From assembly GCF_015207035.1 (NCBI RefSeq), contig NZ_JADEXQ010000006.1, positions 43,590-107,589 of the forward strand: a stretch of 64,000 nucleotides of DNA, read 5' to 3'. The position numbers and the translations under genes are program-made. The notes beneath the pieces are model-generated. The model saw only the letters and a list, made by a program, of their open reading frames with translations. It made no database searches and was not told the DNA's origin. Source of the stretch: Romeriopsis navalis LEGE 11480. Its GTDB lineage: Bacteria > Cyanobacteriota > Cyanobacteriia > Leptolyngbyales > Leptolyngbyaceae. Positions 27,747-37,502 of the stretch are shown in pieces. Position 1 is the first letter of the stretch, and every line of letters starts with the position of its first letter.

Positions 27747-29669
27747 GTGCCAAAGTCGCTCATGACTCGGTTGGCTGGGCTGCGGGGAGTAATGATCTTT
27801 TGCCTCGCCGGTCTGTTGGTTTTTAACCTGGTACTGCAACCCGTGGCCGCTGAGTTAGCCAGTCCACCGCCCCAAGCTGGTGTGGTGGTGGATGGCCGAA
27901 TTCTATTTAAGCTGGGTGACATTGATGGGTTTACGGCGGAAAGCCGGGCCAATTTAGCCAATAATCTGCTGCAACAAGCGATCCAGGATGCGGATGTTGA
28001 TCAGCCAATTCCGGTGACGATCGTGCAGCGTGACGAATTGACGACGATTCGGATCAAAAATCGGCATCTGCTGACCGTCACCAAGGGCGAGGTCATGATG
28101 GGCGTGACGGCATCGGAGCAGGCGGAGGAGTGGGTTGCAGTTTTGCGCAAGTCGCTGCGGCAGGCCCAGCAAGAGCGACGGCCAAATTATTACCGGGAGG
28201 TGATGGGCAAAGCCTTAATCGCTTTGTCGGTGACAATTGCCTTGATTACCGCGATGCAATGGCTGCGTCGCTGGTGGTCACGACAATGGACGCGGCGATT
28301 TGGGCAATTGTCTTACCGTCGCCGATTGCTGTTGTTGCTATTGCTCTGTTTGCAGTATGGTCTGGGGTTGGCCTGTTTATTTTATATCTGTGAGCTGTTT
28401 CCACGGGCGCGGATTGGCCGCTATCGCGTCTTTTGGTTTCTCGGTGAAATCTTTAGTAATCCCTTGTTGACGGTGGGTGGGTCGGCCTATTCGCTGTTGG
28501 ATGTGACGAAGTTGATCTTGTTGACTGGGGCGCTAGTGCTGGCGTCACGGAGTCTGACAGCGATCGTTAAGTCGCGGGTGTTGCAAACCTTGGTGCCCGA
28601 TCGGGGTATGCAAGATGCGATCGCCACGGTGATGCAGTTTGGCTTAACGGGGTTGGGGCTGTTTATTTTGTTGCAGGCTTGGGGGATTGACCTGCGCGCC
28701 TTGGCCATTTTTGCGAGTGTGTTGGGCGTCGGCCTGGGGTTTGGCTTACAGAATATCGCCAACAACTTTATCAGTGGTTGGATTTTGTTAATCGAACGGC
28801 CGGTGCAGGTGGGTGATTTTATTAAGTTAGGAGACTTGATGGGTACGGTGGAGCGGATTGGGCCACGCAGTACCGAAATTCGAACCCCCGATCGTGTATC
28901 GATTATCGTTCCTAACGCGGAGTTAGTTGAAAGTCGGGTGGTGAACTGGAGCCATCACCATCCAGTTTCCCGCTTACATCTGCCGTTGGGTGTGGCCTAT
29001 GGTTCATCGATCGAATTGGTTCACAAAGCGGTGATTGAAGCGGCGCAGGCGCATCCCGAAGTCTTACGTCATCCCCAGCCACGCCTCCGCTTTTTGGGCT
29101 TCGGTGATAGTTCCCTCGACTTCGACCTGATGGTTTGGTTACGTGATCCCCGTCACCAGTTTGATCTCAAAAGCGATGTTTACTATCTCCTCGAAGCGAA
29201 TCTCAATCGCTATCAGATCGAAATTCCCTTTCCTCAGCGCGATCTGAATCTGCGGACGCCGGAGTTGCAGTCGATGATGGCGAATTTACCAGTGGTCGAT
29301 CGGCCGGTCGCTGAGTCTGTCGTTGAGCCAACACACAAAAATCTACTGGCGGATGTGAGGCACTATTCTGCGATTTTGCAAACGCCCAAGAGTGTGACGG
29401 AAGACGAAATTGGACAGTTGATTCAGCAAATGCGTGGTCCTGAAGGGGTATCAATTCAAGATCGGCGATTCCGGTTGACAGTACATCCGAAATGCTTTGT
29501 GGGGAGTGAAGCCGTGACTTGGATTGTGGATACGCAAAAAGCGACGCGGGAAGCCGCCGTCCAGATTGGGCAACTTTTAGTTGAATTGGGGATTGTGCAT
29601 CACGTTACCGATGAACATGCCTTTCGAGACGAGTATTTGTTCTATCGGTTTTACGATGATGAAATGTAA
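27747..29669 (+). CDS. MscS-type mechanosensitive channel fused to a C-terminal DEP domain
   Basis: I choose a GTG at 27747, preceded by TTGGAGG at five bases (640 residues); an ATG at 27714 is in frame. A signal-like hydrophobic segment and an extracytoplasmic region of about 150 residues are followed by helices near residues 155-175, 190-215 and 240-330. The pore-lining helix and beta domain follow, with GLGFGLQNIANNFISGWILLIERPVQVGDFI (about 325-355), the MscS signature. After the cytoplasmic vestibule comes a DEP-like domain (from EIGQLIQQMRGPEGVSIQDRRF to FYRFYDDEM, about 555-640). The channel releases solutes on hypo-osmotic shock. The DEP tail is a protein/membrane interaction module and may recruit or gate the channel. 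Confidence 0.85.
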   Translation: MPKSLMTRLAGLRGVMIFCLAGLLVFNLVLQPVAAELASPPPQAGVVVDGRILFKLGDIDGFTAESRANLANNLLQQAIQDADVDQPIPVTIVQRDELTTIRIKNRHLLTVTKGEVMMGVTASEQAEEWVAVLRKSLRQAQQERRPNYYREVMGKALIALSVTIALITAMQWLRRWWSRQWTRRFGQLSYRRRLLLLLLLCLQYGLGLACLFYICELFPRARIGRYRVFWFLGEIFSNPLLTVGGSAYSLLDVTKLILLTGALVLASRSLTAIVKSRVLQTLVPDRGMQDAIATVMQFGLTGLGLFILLQAWGIDLRALAIFASVLGVGLGFGLQNIANNFISGWILLIERPVQVGDFIKLGDLMGTVERIGPRSTEIRTPDRVSIIVPNAELVESRVVNWSHHHPVSRLHLPLGVAYGSSIELVHKAVIEAAQAHPEVLRHPQPRLRFLGFGDSSLDFDLMVWLRDPRHQFDLKSDVYYLLEANLNRYQIEIPFPQRDLNLRTPELQSMMANLPVVDRPVAESVVEPTHKNLLADVRHYSAILQTPKSVTEDEIGQLIQQMRGPEGVSIQDRRFRLTVHPKCFVGSEAVTWIVDTQKATREAAVQIGQLLVELGIVHHVTDEHAFRDEYLFYRFYDDEM

Positions 29670-29855
29670 GATTTGGCGGTGGTATTTTACCTGCTTCACG
29701 CGCCAATGCCGATGATTGTCTGGGTGAAGCGGAAACTTTGGTGACTAAAACTTCTGTGATTAATTATGATGCCAACTTCAGATCGAGCGGACTTGAATTC
29801 AGGATTTAATGACTTAACCGTTCAGGGGGCCGGGATGTGACGATTTTGAGGCAAT

Positions 29856-30308
29856 TTATCGATTACGACAAGCAACCATTTTCGGGACGTAGCTTGAACG
29901 TAACGTGTTAAATACAAAGAACACCAGTAAGAGCGCATATCCAGCTAAGAAAAATCGTAGCTCGGATACCCTTAACCAAGGTTCACAGCTCGAACCTTGC
30001 GTCACCACTTTCTGCAAGAAATTGCTACTACAGCTCTCGCGATAGATGCTGACATTCAGTAATAGCGTCGCGGTTTGGAGCAATAGGATCAGGCTTACCA
30101 AGGGGCGGGCAAACCGAATCTTCCGAGCCTGAATCTTATGCCGCACCGCACTAGTACCGGTCAGCATATTGCAGGCGAAATAGAATAAACCAAAAAAAAT
30201 GAAGTAGTAAATACCACTATATCCACTGGAAGTAACCGTAAATAGCAGCCAGCTAGTAATGCTATACACAAGGAAACCAAACAAGAACACGCGCGGGGAT
30301 ACCAGCAT
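29856..30308 (-). CDS. Hypothetical four-helix membrane protein
   Basis: A 150-residue protein with four hydrophobic stretches (about residues 5-25, 27-48, 72-92 and 118-138) and short polar loops. It has one Cys-containing loop, ESCSSNFLQKVVTQGSSCEPW, written here as the region between helices three and four. No family is recognised. It stands alone on the minus strand, convergent with the mechanosensitive channel gene and upstream of nothing obvious. The ATG at 30306-30308 is preceded by GGAGGC-like sequence on the minus strand, supporting translation. The function is unknown. Confidence 0.6.
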   Translation of the reverse strand: MLVSPRVFLFGFLVYSITSWLLFTVTSSGYSGIYYFIFFGLFYFACNMLTGTSAVRHKIQARKIRFARPLVSLILLLQTATLLLNVSIYRESCSSNFLQKVVTQGSSCEPWLRVSELRFFLAGYALLLVFFVFNTLRSSYVPKMVACRNR

Positions 30309-30464
30309 CGCTGTTGCCTCCAGGGCTTGACGACGATCTTATCTAAACAGGGGTTTTATGGAGGCAGCGAGAATAGTGTGACAATGATTTTACTGTCACT
30401 CGATCGTGGTCAGCCCAGTTTGAGCATGCTTAGTTACAGGACTCTAATCGGAGAATATTTTTAA

Positions 30465-31052
30465 TTACTCAACTAAGGTGGTTTGGATATATCGCTCAAT
30501 CACCATTTGCTGCTGCTCAAGAGACAAGTGGTTTTGCTGAATTAGGTGATCGAGGCTGATGCCATTGGCGATCGCCAGTAAAGCATTGGCTTCAATTGCA
30601 GGCTGAATACCCGATCGAATTAATTTTCCGGCTTGTAATGCTGTAAGTTCTTGAATGAGCACTTCCCGCAGCTGTGCGGCACTCTGACGATGCTGTTCCA
30701 TTAGGGCAGCGCGGCCCACGGCATAGCCTAAAAAGGCCACCCATACTTTGACGATAGCTTGGCGTTCTGGATCAAATGGTAGAAATGCGGATAGCAATAC
30801 GACCAGCCGTTGGGTGCCGGTGGTGCCTTCGAGCGACGCTTGCATAATCTTTTGCAGGCGCTCCGTCACTTGATGGAGCGCAAATAAGATGAGTTCCTCT
30901 TTATTCCGGAAATAATGGGTGACAACGCCGGTTGTGCAAGCCATTTCCTGGGCGATCGCCCGCATACTGGTGCGATCTAAACCCTCACGCACAATCACGC
31001 GCCAAGCCGCTTCCGATACTTCGAGACGACGGTCTTGTGACGATAACGACAT
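30465..31052 (-). CDS. TetR-family transcriptional regulator (BetI/AcrR-like)
   Basis: A 195-residue protein. Residues 8-55 form a TetR-type helix-turn-helix (TSMRAIAQEMACTTGVVTHYFRNKEELI), and the rest is a helical ligand-binding and dimerisation domain. Such repressors release DNA on binding small hydrophobic ligands. It is divergent from a small membrane-protein operon. The 125-bp intergenic region contains a striking double inverted repeat at 31126-31166, so autoregulation and repression of the divergent genes are likely. The ligand is unknown. The length is normal for the family. Confidence 0.9.
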   Translation of the reverse strand: MSLSSQDRRLEVSEAAWRVIVREGLDRTSMRAIAQEMACTTGVVTHYFRNKEELILFALHQVTERLQKIMQASLEGTTGTQRLVVLLSAFLPFDPERQAIVKVWVAFLGYAVGRAALMEQHRQSAAQLREVLIQELTALQAGKLIRSGIQPAIEANALLAIANGISLDHLIQQNHLSLEQQQMVIERYIQTTLVE

Positions 31053-31125
31053 GCGTGGAGTCCAATTAACGACGACAACTTAACGACGACAGCCAAGAAA
31101 CGACTGGCGGCATATTGACAGATTA

Positions 31126-31166
31126 TCATAACAGTTGTTATCTTATGTGCATAACAACTGTTATGA
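31126..31166. promoter_or_regulatory. Double operator for the divergent TetR regulator
   Basis: Two 16-bp arms, TCATAACAGTTGTTAT (31126-31141) and ATAACAACTGTTATGA (31151-31166), are perfect reverse complements separated by 9 bp. Each arm is itself an imperfect palindrome of the form ATAACA-NN-TGTTAT, as expected for one TetR dimer site. Two dimers could therefore bind side by side, blocking both divergent promoters. The right arm ends 10 bp before the start codon at 31177. Confidence 0.8.
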
Positions 31167-31176
31167 GGTTTGCGTG

Positions 31177-31773
31177 ATGAGTATGCAAATACCTGGGCCA
31201 AAACCGCGAACTGGTCTTCTGGGATCGCTCGATCGCTTTATTGGTCCTGGTGCTACGACCGCCGAACTTGTTTTGCAGCTAATTCCGCCAGTGGTGGCGG
31301 CGATCGTGGCACCGGCTTATGCGATGACGTTATCAATTCCCTGGACGCCGGTGCAGTTAGGGTTGATTGCGATTTTGGGCTTTGATTTGTTGGGCGGCGT
31401 GCTGACGAATGCGACTGCGGCCGGTAAGCGCTGGTATCACCGATCGGGTCAGGGTTGGCGGCAGCATTTGGGGTTCACCGCGATACATCTGCTGCATATT
31501 CTGTTGGTGTCGCTGTTTTTGCGTGGCGGTGATGTCGCCTTCTTTGCGGGTGTTTCGCTGTATCTGTTGAGTGCGGCGGCAATGATTATTTGGGCGCCGC
31601 TATATCTCCAGCGACCTGTGGCGCTTGGCTTGTATGGCTTGGCACTATTGGGTGATCGCTATTGGTTTGTGCCGACGCCAGGGCTGGAATGGTTTTTGTC
31701 TTTCTTCTTCCTTAAATTATTGATCGGCCATTTGCTCCACGAAACGCCCTATCTTCCGGGAGAAAAACGTTAG
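31177..31773 (+). CDS. Hypothetical membrane protein, TetR-controlled
   Basis: A 198-residue protein starting MSMQIPGPKPRTGLLGSLDR, with about five hydrophobic helices (first near residues 27-48, last near 170-190). The frame is open 14 codons further upstream, but those codons overlap the operator, so the ATG at 31177 is preferred. No family is recognised. The adjacent TetR gene and operator indicate inducible expression. It is followed 43 bp later by another membrane-protein gene on the same strand, probably the same transcript. A role in transport or membrane modification is only a guess. Confidence 0.7.
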   Translation: MSMQIPGPKPRTGLLGSLDRFIGPGATTAELVLQLIPPVVAAIVAPAYAMTLSIPWTPVQLGLIAILGFDLLGGVLTNATAAGKRWYHRSGQGWRQHLGFTAIHLLHILLVSLFLRGGDVAFFAGVSLYLLSAAAMIIWAPLYLQRPVALGLYGLALLGDRYWFVPTPGLEWFLSFFFLKLLIGHLLHETPYLPGEKR

Positions 31774-31815
31774 TTCGATATTCACGATTAAACTTTTCAT
31801 CATGAGGTCATTATC

Positions 31816-32364
31816 ATGGTTGCGACTAAGGATGGGGTTGCAGGATTGTTGGGACTGTCATCTCTGTTGTTGACTGTATTGGTTCCGGGAGGACCGATCG
31901 AAACGCGTAGTTTTGCGCATATTAATCCGCTGATTCTCGGAGGATTTAATACGTTCCTGACAACGCTGAGTATTGTGAGCTTGGTATTGGTTTACTTTGT
32001 GGTGCAGCGGTACGTTTGGGCCTTCGTTGCCGCTGCTGTTTGTGGTATGTCCTACTTTCTGGTTTATGTGCTGGATTTGGCGCATATTTTCCCGGTGTCG
32101 CCAGATATGATGCCATCGGCATTGTTTGTCATTGAACTGTTGGGGACGATCGTATCCGTTCCCTTAATGATCGTCGCAGTTCAGGCTGTTCTGGATCATC
32201 GGCCAGATCAGCATAATGCAGAAGCGCTGAAACCACGACGAAATGGCGCCATGACAATCGATGGTGCGGGCATCAGTCAGCGATTTATCTACATCGCCCT
32301 AGCGTTAGTCGGCGTTGGATTCGGCATCATTACATTTGCGACGCATGCAGCAATGGGTTTGTGA
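31816..32364 (+). CDS. Hypothetical membrane protein, second gene of TetR-linked unit
   Basis: A 182-residue protein with five probable helices (about residues 8-25, 33-57, 66-90, 96-122 and 157-177). GAGGT precedes the ATG by suitable distance. No recognised domain. The spacing of 42 bp from the preceding membrane-protein gene suggests co-transcription under the TetR double operator. The two proteins may form a complex, but the sequence does not show this directly. Confidence 0.7.
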   Translation: MVATKDGVAGLLGLSSLLLTVLVPGGPIETRSFAHINPLILGGFNTFLTTLSIVSLVLVYFVVQRYVWAFVAAAVCGMSYFLVYVLDLAHIFPVSPDMMPSALFVIELLGTIVSVPLMIVAVQAVLDHRPDQHNAEALKPRRNGAMTIDGAGISQRFIYIALALVGVGFGIITFATHAAMGL

Positions 32365-32614
32365 TGGGCTGAACCGGTTGAGCCGTCTCGGATAACTTAA
32401 TCCGGTTACTGCTTAACTACCAGTTGTCAGCATGAAGCTAGACGATCGCTGCCTCGTAAGAGGCGTTTAGTGCAATATATTTCAGCCCGACAGATCTAAA
32501 CCGATCGATACGGCGTATACCCATGCAGAAAGTCAATCCGATTTTCCTGGATCAGCTAGCTGCCATGTGCGACTTCGGAAGCGCTTTCTACGCAGTTATA
32601 TGTCGAGGTACAAC

Positions 32615-33166
32615 ATGTTAAGTTCGACTCCTAATACGAATTTTGCGATCGGTAATTTCCGCTGCTCTACTGGACGACGATCGGCGCTTTGCGCTGGACT
32701 CTTAGCGATCTTCCTCGTGCCGAGTTTTGCTTTCAGTGCATCGGCAAAAGGCACATTAAAAAATGGCATTCTGACAATTTGCCCGGATGAAACCTATTCT
32801 ATTGACCTCAGCCGAAAAGTCACAACGCAAATCACGGGACACAGTGCGAAATCTAGTAAAATCTTGATTGCCCAAGCGAAGACGGTGAGAAACCGCCAAA
32901 ATCATGTAATTCTCAAAATCACTGCCGGCAAGAACGAGCAAAAGAAGAATTTGATTGCGGATATTGATGTGGCGGTACAGACTGGGTTTATTCCGACGGG
33001 TATTCAACGCCGAAATCCCCAAAACAAGCGGCGGGTCGTTAATCGTCGTATCAAAACCCAAAAGGGGAGTGCCGGCAAAATCAAGGTGGTCGTTTTGCCC
33101 CAGAGTCATCCCAAGTGTAAAAAACGAGTGAAACAAACTCCCAAGCCGAAATTACGTTTATTTTGA
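32615..33166 (+). CDS. Hypothetical secreted protein with strongly basic C-terminus
   Basis: A 183-residue protein. I use the ATG at 32615 because GAGG lies six bases before it; an ATG at 32600 is also in frame. Residues about 22-44 (RRSALCAGLLAIFLVPSFAFSASA) look like a signal peptide with an Ala-x-Ala-type cleavage site. The mature part is rich in Lys, Arg, Asn and Gln and ends with a highly basic stretch after residue 125. No known domain. It lies 102 bp from the leader-distal end of the CRISPR array and shows no link to it. It could bind an acidic envelope polymer, but this is speculation. Confidence 0.6.
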   Translation: MLSSTPNTNFAIGNFRCSTGRRSALCAGLLAIFLVPSFAFSASAKGTLKNGILTICPDETYSIDLSRKVTTQITGHSAKSSKILIAQAKTVRNRQNHVILKITAGKNEQKKNLIADIDVAVQTGFIPTGIQRRNPQNKRRVVNRRIKTQKGSAGKIKVVVLPQSHPKCKKRVKQTPKPKLRLF

Positions 33167-33268
33167 GGATTTACGCCGGTTGCTTGCTAACCGCTATTGT
33201 AAGTTCATTTGATGAAAGAAAGGTTTTGGGCACAGCATTGGTTGAGCTAAGGGTGTTATCTCTGAAAG

Positions 33269-36200
33269 ATGCTCAACGCCTTACGGCATCGATGGTTTTG
33301 GCACACACCCTCGAACACAATCCCGGTTGGCATAACAGGGTGCTCAACGCCTTACGGCATCAATGGTTGCGGCACGATAAAATGGCTGAGGCTAAGCGCT
33401 TCATCCTCGGGGTGCTCAACGCCTTACGGCATCAATGGTTGCGGCACCCATTTTTGAGCGCATGCCACGCAAGGATTTTGTTGTGCTCAACGCCTTACGG
33501 CATCAATGGTTGCGGCACCCGCCGCCGATCGTCTGGATTGCTTTTCCGCCTCCGTGCTCAACGCCTTACGGCATCAATGGTTGCGGCACGAACCATGGCG
33601 TAAGCTGCTGGCTGAGCCAGCATGTGCTCAACGCCTTACGGCATCAATGGTTGCGGCACGATCGGACACTATCGAACACTTCCCAAGGCGTAAGTGCTCA
33701 ACGCCTTACGGCATCAATGGTTGCGGCACCTTGGGGCCGAGTTATATCGCCCCGACTCAGCCTAGTGCTCAACGCCTTACGGCATCAATGGTTGCGGCAC
33801 GTTCCGTAGGGGTGAGTTCTGCCCTCGTGCGTTTACGTGCTCAACGCCTTACGGCATCAATGGTTGCGGCACTGACGATACCGAGTGAGACGGTCAGCTC
33901 CTCACCGTGCTCAACGCCTTACGGCATCAATGGTTGCGGCACAAACTTATCATCACTGACTATGATGATCTCGAAGCAGTGCTCAACGCCTTACGGCATC
34001 AATGGTTGCGGCACCCATCAATGTATGGATAGAAAACTGTCCCAGAATGTGCTCAACGCCTTACGGCATCAATGGTTGCGGCACATTTTGTACCATTACG
34101 CGGCCCTCCCAAGTGCCGTTAGTGCTCAACGCCTTACGGCATCAATGGTTGCGGCACGTCAAACAGTTGCCCCCCTTTCCCGTAATAGTTGCTGTGCTCA
34201 ACGCCTTACGGCATCAATGGTTGCGGCACGCCTCCACCTGTATGACTGTAATTTTTCCTTTAATGTGCTCAACGCCTTACGGCATCAATGGTTGCGGCAC
34301 CGCCAAAGTGCCCGCGCCACACCACCCCCTGACATGTGCTCAACGCCTTACGGCATCAATGGTTGCGGCACTATTTTCATGTTGGCGGAAAGCGACAACA
34401 CAATAAGTGCTCAACGCCTTACGGCATCAATGGTTGCGGCACCGTCCCCGGATAGAGGCAAGTTTCGGTTATTTGTGTGCTCAACGCCTTACGGCATCAA
34501 TGGTTGCGGCACCCTTGAATGGGGCCACACTGTTGGCCGGTACAAGCAGTGCTCAACGCCTTACGGCATCAATGGTTGCGGCACTCAAACGGATCACCCG
34601 ATTTGCGAGCGTGAATCAGTGCTCAACGCCTTACGGCATCAATGGTTGCGGCACTAGGTTGAGCGGTTTAAAGAATTGCACTAGGTATCGTGCTCAACGC
34701 CTTACGGCATCAATGGTTGCGGCACGATCGGCAGCCTGACACGAAGAAATCCCGTGCTAGTGCTCAACGCCTTACGGCATCAATGGTTGCGGCACGGTTG
34801 TAAGGATTGACGCCAGAAGGACGAATCTCGTGCTCAACGCCTTACGGCATCAATGGTTGCGGCACAAAAAGTCTTCGATCGCGAATTCGCGGTTGCCCTG
34901 TGCTCAACGCCTTACGGCATCAATGGTTGCGGCACACTGCAAAGCTGTCTACGCTGTTATACGACCTCAAGTGCTCAACGCCTTACGGCATCAATGGTTG
35001 CGGCACAACAATTTGAGCATTTTTCATAGTCTAGTGGAATCGTGCTCAACGCCTTACGGCATCAATGGTTGCGGCACAGGCCCACCACTGTTCACCTGCC
35101 TCAAACCCCAATAGTGCTCAACGCCTTACGGCATCAATGGTTGCGGCACGGTGATGCGTCGGGAGATTAACATCAATGTCTGAGTTGTGCTCAACGCCTT
35201 ACGGCATCAATGGTTGCGGCACAATTATGTTTGTGGGCATCGGGAAAACTTCCCTGAGTGCTCAACGCCTTACGGCATCAATGGTTGCGGCACACAACGG
35301 CCCCGGCAGTATGGCGACTGACTCAAGAGTGCTCAACGCCTTACGGCATCAATGGTTGCGGCACGACGGCAAACTGCTGATTACAGGCACGGGGACAGAC
35401 GTGCTCAACGCCTTACGGCATCAATGGTTGCGGCACATTAAAAGCACCGAGTAACAAGCTGCAAACACTGTCGTGCTCAACGCCTTACGGCATCAATGGT
35501 TGCGGCACCGCCAATCACTTTGCCGCGAAACTTATCAGCAATGTCATCGTGCTCAACGCCTTACGGCATCAATGGTTGCGGCACCGTAACGACTGCAATT
35601 CGGCCAACATTGCTTTTTGGTGCTCAACGCCTTACGGCATCAATGGTTGCGGCACCGACGCCCACCCGCAGGGCATTCAACGACTCAGCGTGCTCAACGC
35701 CTTACGGCATCAATGGTTGCGGCACCCTTCCCTTTTCGTTACTGAGGGAAGGCGTTTTGTTATCGTGCTCAACGCCTTACGGCATCAATGGTTGCGGCAC
35801 TCTCTAACCCGTGCTCATGCCAAGCATCCAAGGTGTGTGCTCAACGCCTTACGGCATCAATGGTTGCGGCACTCTAAATGCTCAGACCATGGAAGGTTCA
35901 ATCTTGCGTGCTCAACGCCTTACGGCATCAATGGTTGCGGCACCAGGACTCACGCACCCAGAAGCATTGCCCCGCGACTGGTGCTCAACGCCTTACGGCA
36001 TCAATGGTTGCGGCACCCGGAATTGACCGCACGTATTCACCACCACTGCGTTGTGCTCAACGCCTTACGGCATCAATGGTTGCGGCACGACCCTGGAATA
36101 GAATCCCCGGTACCAGGGAAGGGTGCTCAACGCCTTACGGCATCAATGGTTGCGGCACAAAACTAACCAACACACAAAGGATAATTATGGAAAGTGCTCA

Positions 36201-36941
36201 ACGCCTTACGGCATCAATGGTTGCGGCACTTGACGGTAGGGAAAGGTATTGCTATAGTGGATAGTGCTCAACGCCTTACGGCATCAATGGTTGCGGCACA
36301 CGACGAGCACTGCCACGACGGCCACCCACACGGTGTGCTCAACGCCTTACGGCATCAATGGTTGCGGCACAGTGTTCTCTATGACCTCGTTACTTGTAGA
36401 GGCTTGTGCTCAACGCCTTACGGCATCAATGGTTGCGGCACACCAGTGGTTCACTCGGTAGGAGTAGCTGATCAAAGTGTGCTCAACGCCTTACGGCATC
36501 AATGGTTGCGGCACAATCCGAGAACAACCTACAGAAGCGATTCCGGGAGTGCTCAACGCCTTACGGCATCAATGGTTGCGGCACGCCTCCCGCCTGAATC
36601 TCCTCTGACTCGAATTGCTGTGCTCAACGCCTTACGGCATCAATGGTTGCGGCACAGGGGGGTTAAGTTTATGTCACCATTACTACTCTGTGCTCAACGC
36701 CTTACGGCATCAATGGTTGCGGCACGTGATCGTCGTCGGTGCCAGCATATTCGTGATCGGCTTGTGCTCAACGCCTTACGGCATCAATGGTTGCGGCACT
36801 ACCCTGCCGCTCGTTCATGTGATTCGGATTCCATTGTGCTCAACGCCTTACGGCATCAATGGTTGCGGCACCTTTGTAAGGCGTGCAAGTTGCGCCACAG
36901 CAACACGTGCTCAACGCCTTACGGCATCAATGGTTGCGGCA
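33269..36941 (-). CRISPR. CRISPR array, 52 repeats and 51 spacers
   Basis: Counted by hand: 52 copies of a 36-bp repeat which on the minus strand starts GTGCCGCAACC, contains GATGCCGTAAGGCGTT (GCC/GGC mini-stem) and ends GGCGTTGAGCAC. Spacers are mostly 34-37 bp, with outliers of 38, 39 and 40. All repeats read as identical except the lowest-coordinate copy (33269-33304), which has four changes. That decay, the cas2-side leader and the co-directional cas genes all indicate minus-strand transcription with the leader at the high-coordinate end. The expected crRNA 5' handle is TTGAGCAC. Cas6 encoded at 45 kb should process it. The near-total repeat identity suggests an active array. Confidence 0.99.
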
Positions 36942-37204
36942 CGGCGTGCTCTCAAAGCCCCATATCAAAGAGTTTGTCAGATAGTTTTGCAAGGACCGAC
37001 TTGTACACAAGCTGGTTATCTCGTAAATAGCCTGAAAACACATGACATCGATTTCCAAGATCTAACTGGTAACCTTCACCTCAAAGGCATCATAGCAAAT
37101 TTGCAAGCATCGATCCCTAGGATCGTACATCCCATAACCCTTATTACTAAACCTTTATAGACTCTTCGTCACATAGCCTATGCTCACACAAGCCTTGATC
37201 CTTG
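36942..37204 (-). promoter_or_regulatory. CRISPR leader
   Basis: The 263 bp between cas2 and the first (leader-proximal) repeat contain no gene and should hold the array promoter and integration signals. Visible elements are a CGATCC-CTA-GGATCG palindrome at 37111-37125, and directly beside the last repeat a GTGCTCTCAAAG stretch resembling the repeat's plus-strand start (GTGCTCAACG). Confidence 0.75.
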
Positions 37205-37498
37205 CTAAATCACTCGAAAACTAGCTTGAGGCTCCTCCCAAACCCCTTCACTGTTGTACTGTGGTACCCGTTCGCAACAACGATGACACAATCCAACCAA
37301 CAATAAATCATCCTCTGGCGTTAGGATCTTCGCCAACTCCCAGCGTAATTTTTCTCGATCACGCTGACTCAAATTCACCCGAAAAATCGATAACTGTACC
37401 GTGCCCCCATACCCCTTCAGGAGCCTAAATGCACGCCGCCACCGCTTCGGACAGCGAATGTCATAACAAATCAGATACTCATGCTTCAACTGCGCCAT
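37205..37498 (-). CDS. cas2: CRISPR-associated endonuclease Cas2
   Basis: A 97-residue protein of normal Cas2 length. It begins with a ferredoxin-like beta strand containing the conserved Asp (YLICYDIRCPKRWRR). Cas2 dimerises between two Cas1 dimers and helps insert new spacers at the leader end. It starts four bases after the cas4-cas1 stop, so the two are surely co-transcribed. It is the last cas gene before the leader. The pair CHRCC near residue 72 is a small unusual feature. Confidence 0.95.
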   Translation of the reverse strand: MAQLKHEYLICYDIRCPKRWRRAFRLLKGYGGTVQLSIFRVNLSQRDREKLRWELAKILTPEDDLLLVGLCHRCCERVPQYNSEGVWEEPQASFRVI

Positions 37499-37502
37499 CT
37501 TC

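Noticed and set aside
33163..37160. Many long plus-strand open frames running through the CRISPR array
   Set aside because: The repeat lacks stop codons in several frames, so repeated peptides such as LNALRHQWLRH appear; they are artefacts of the array, not genes.
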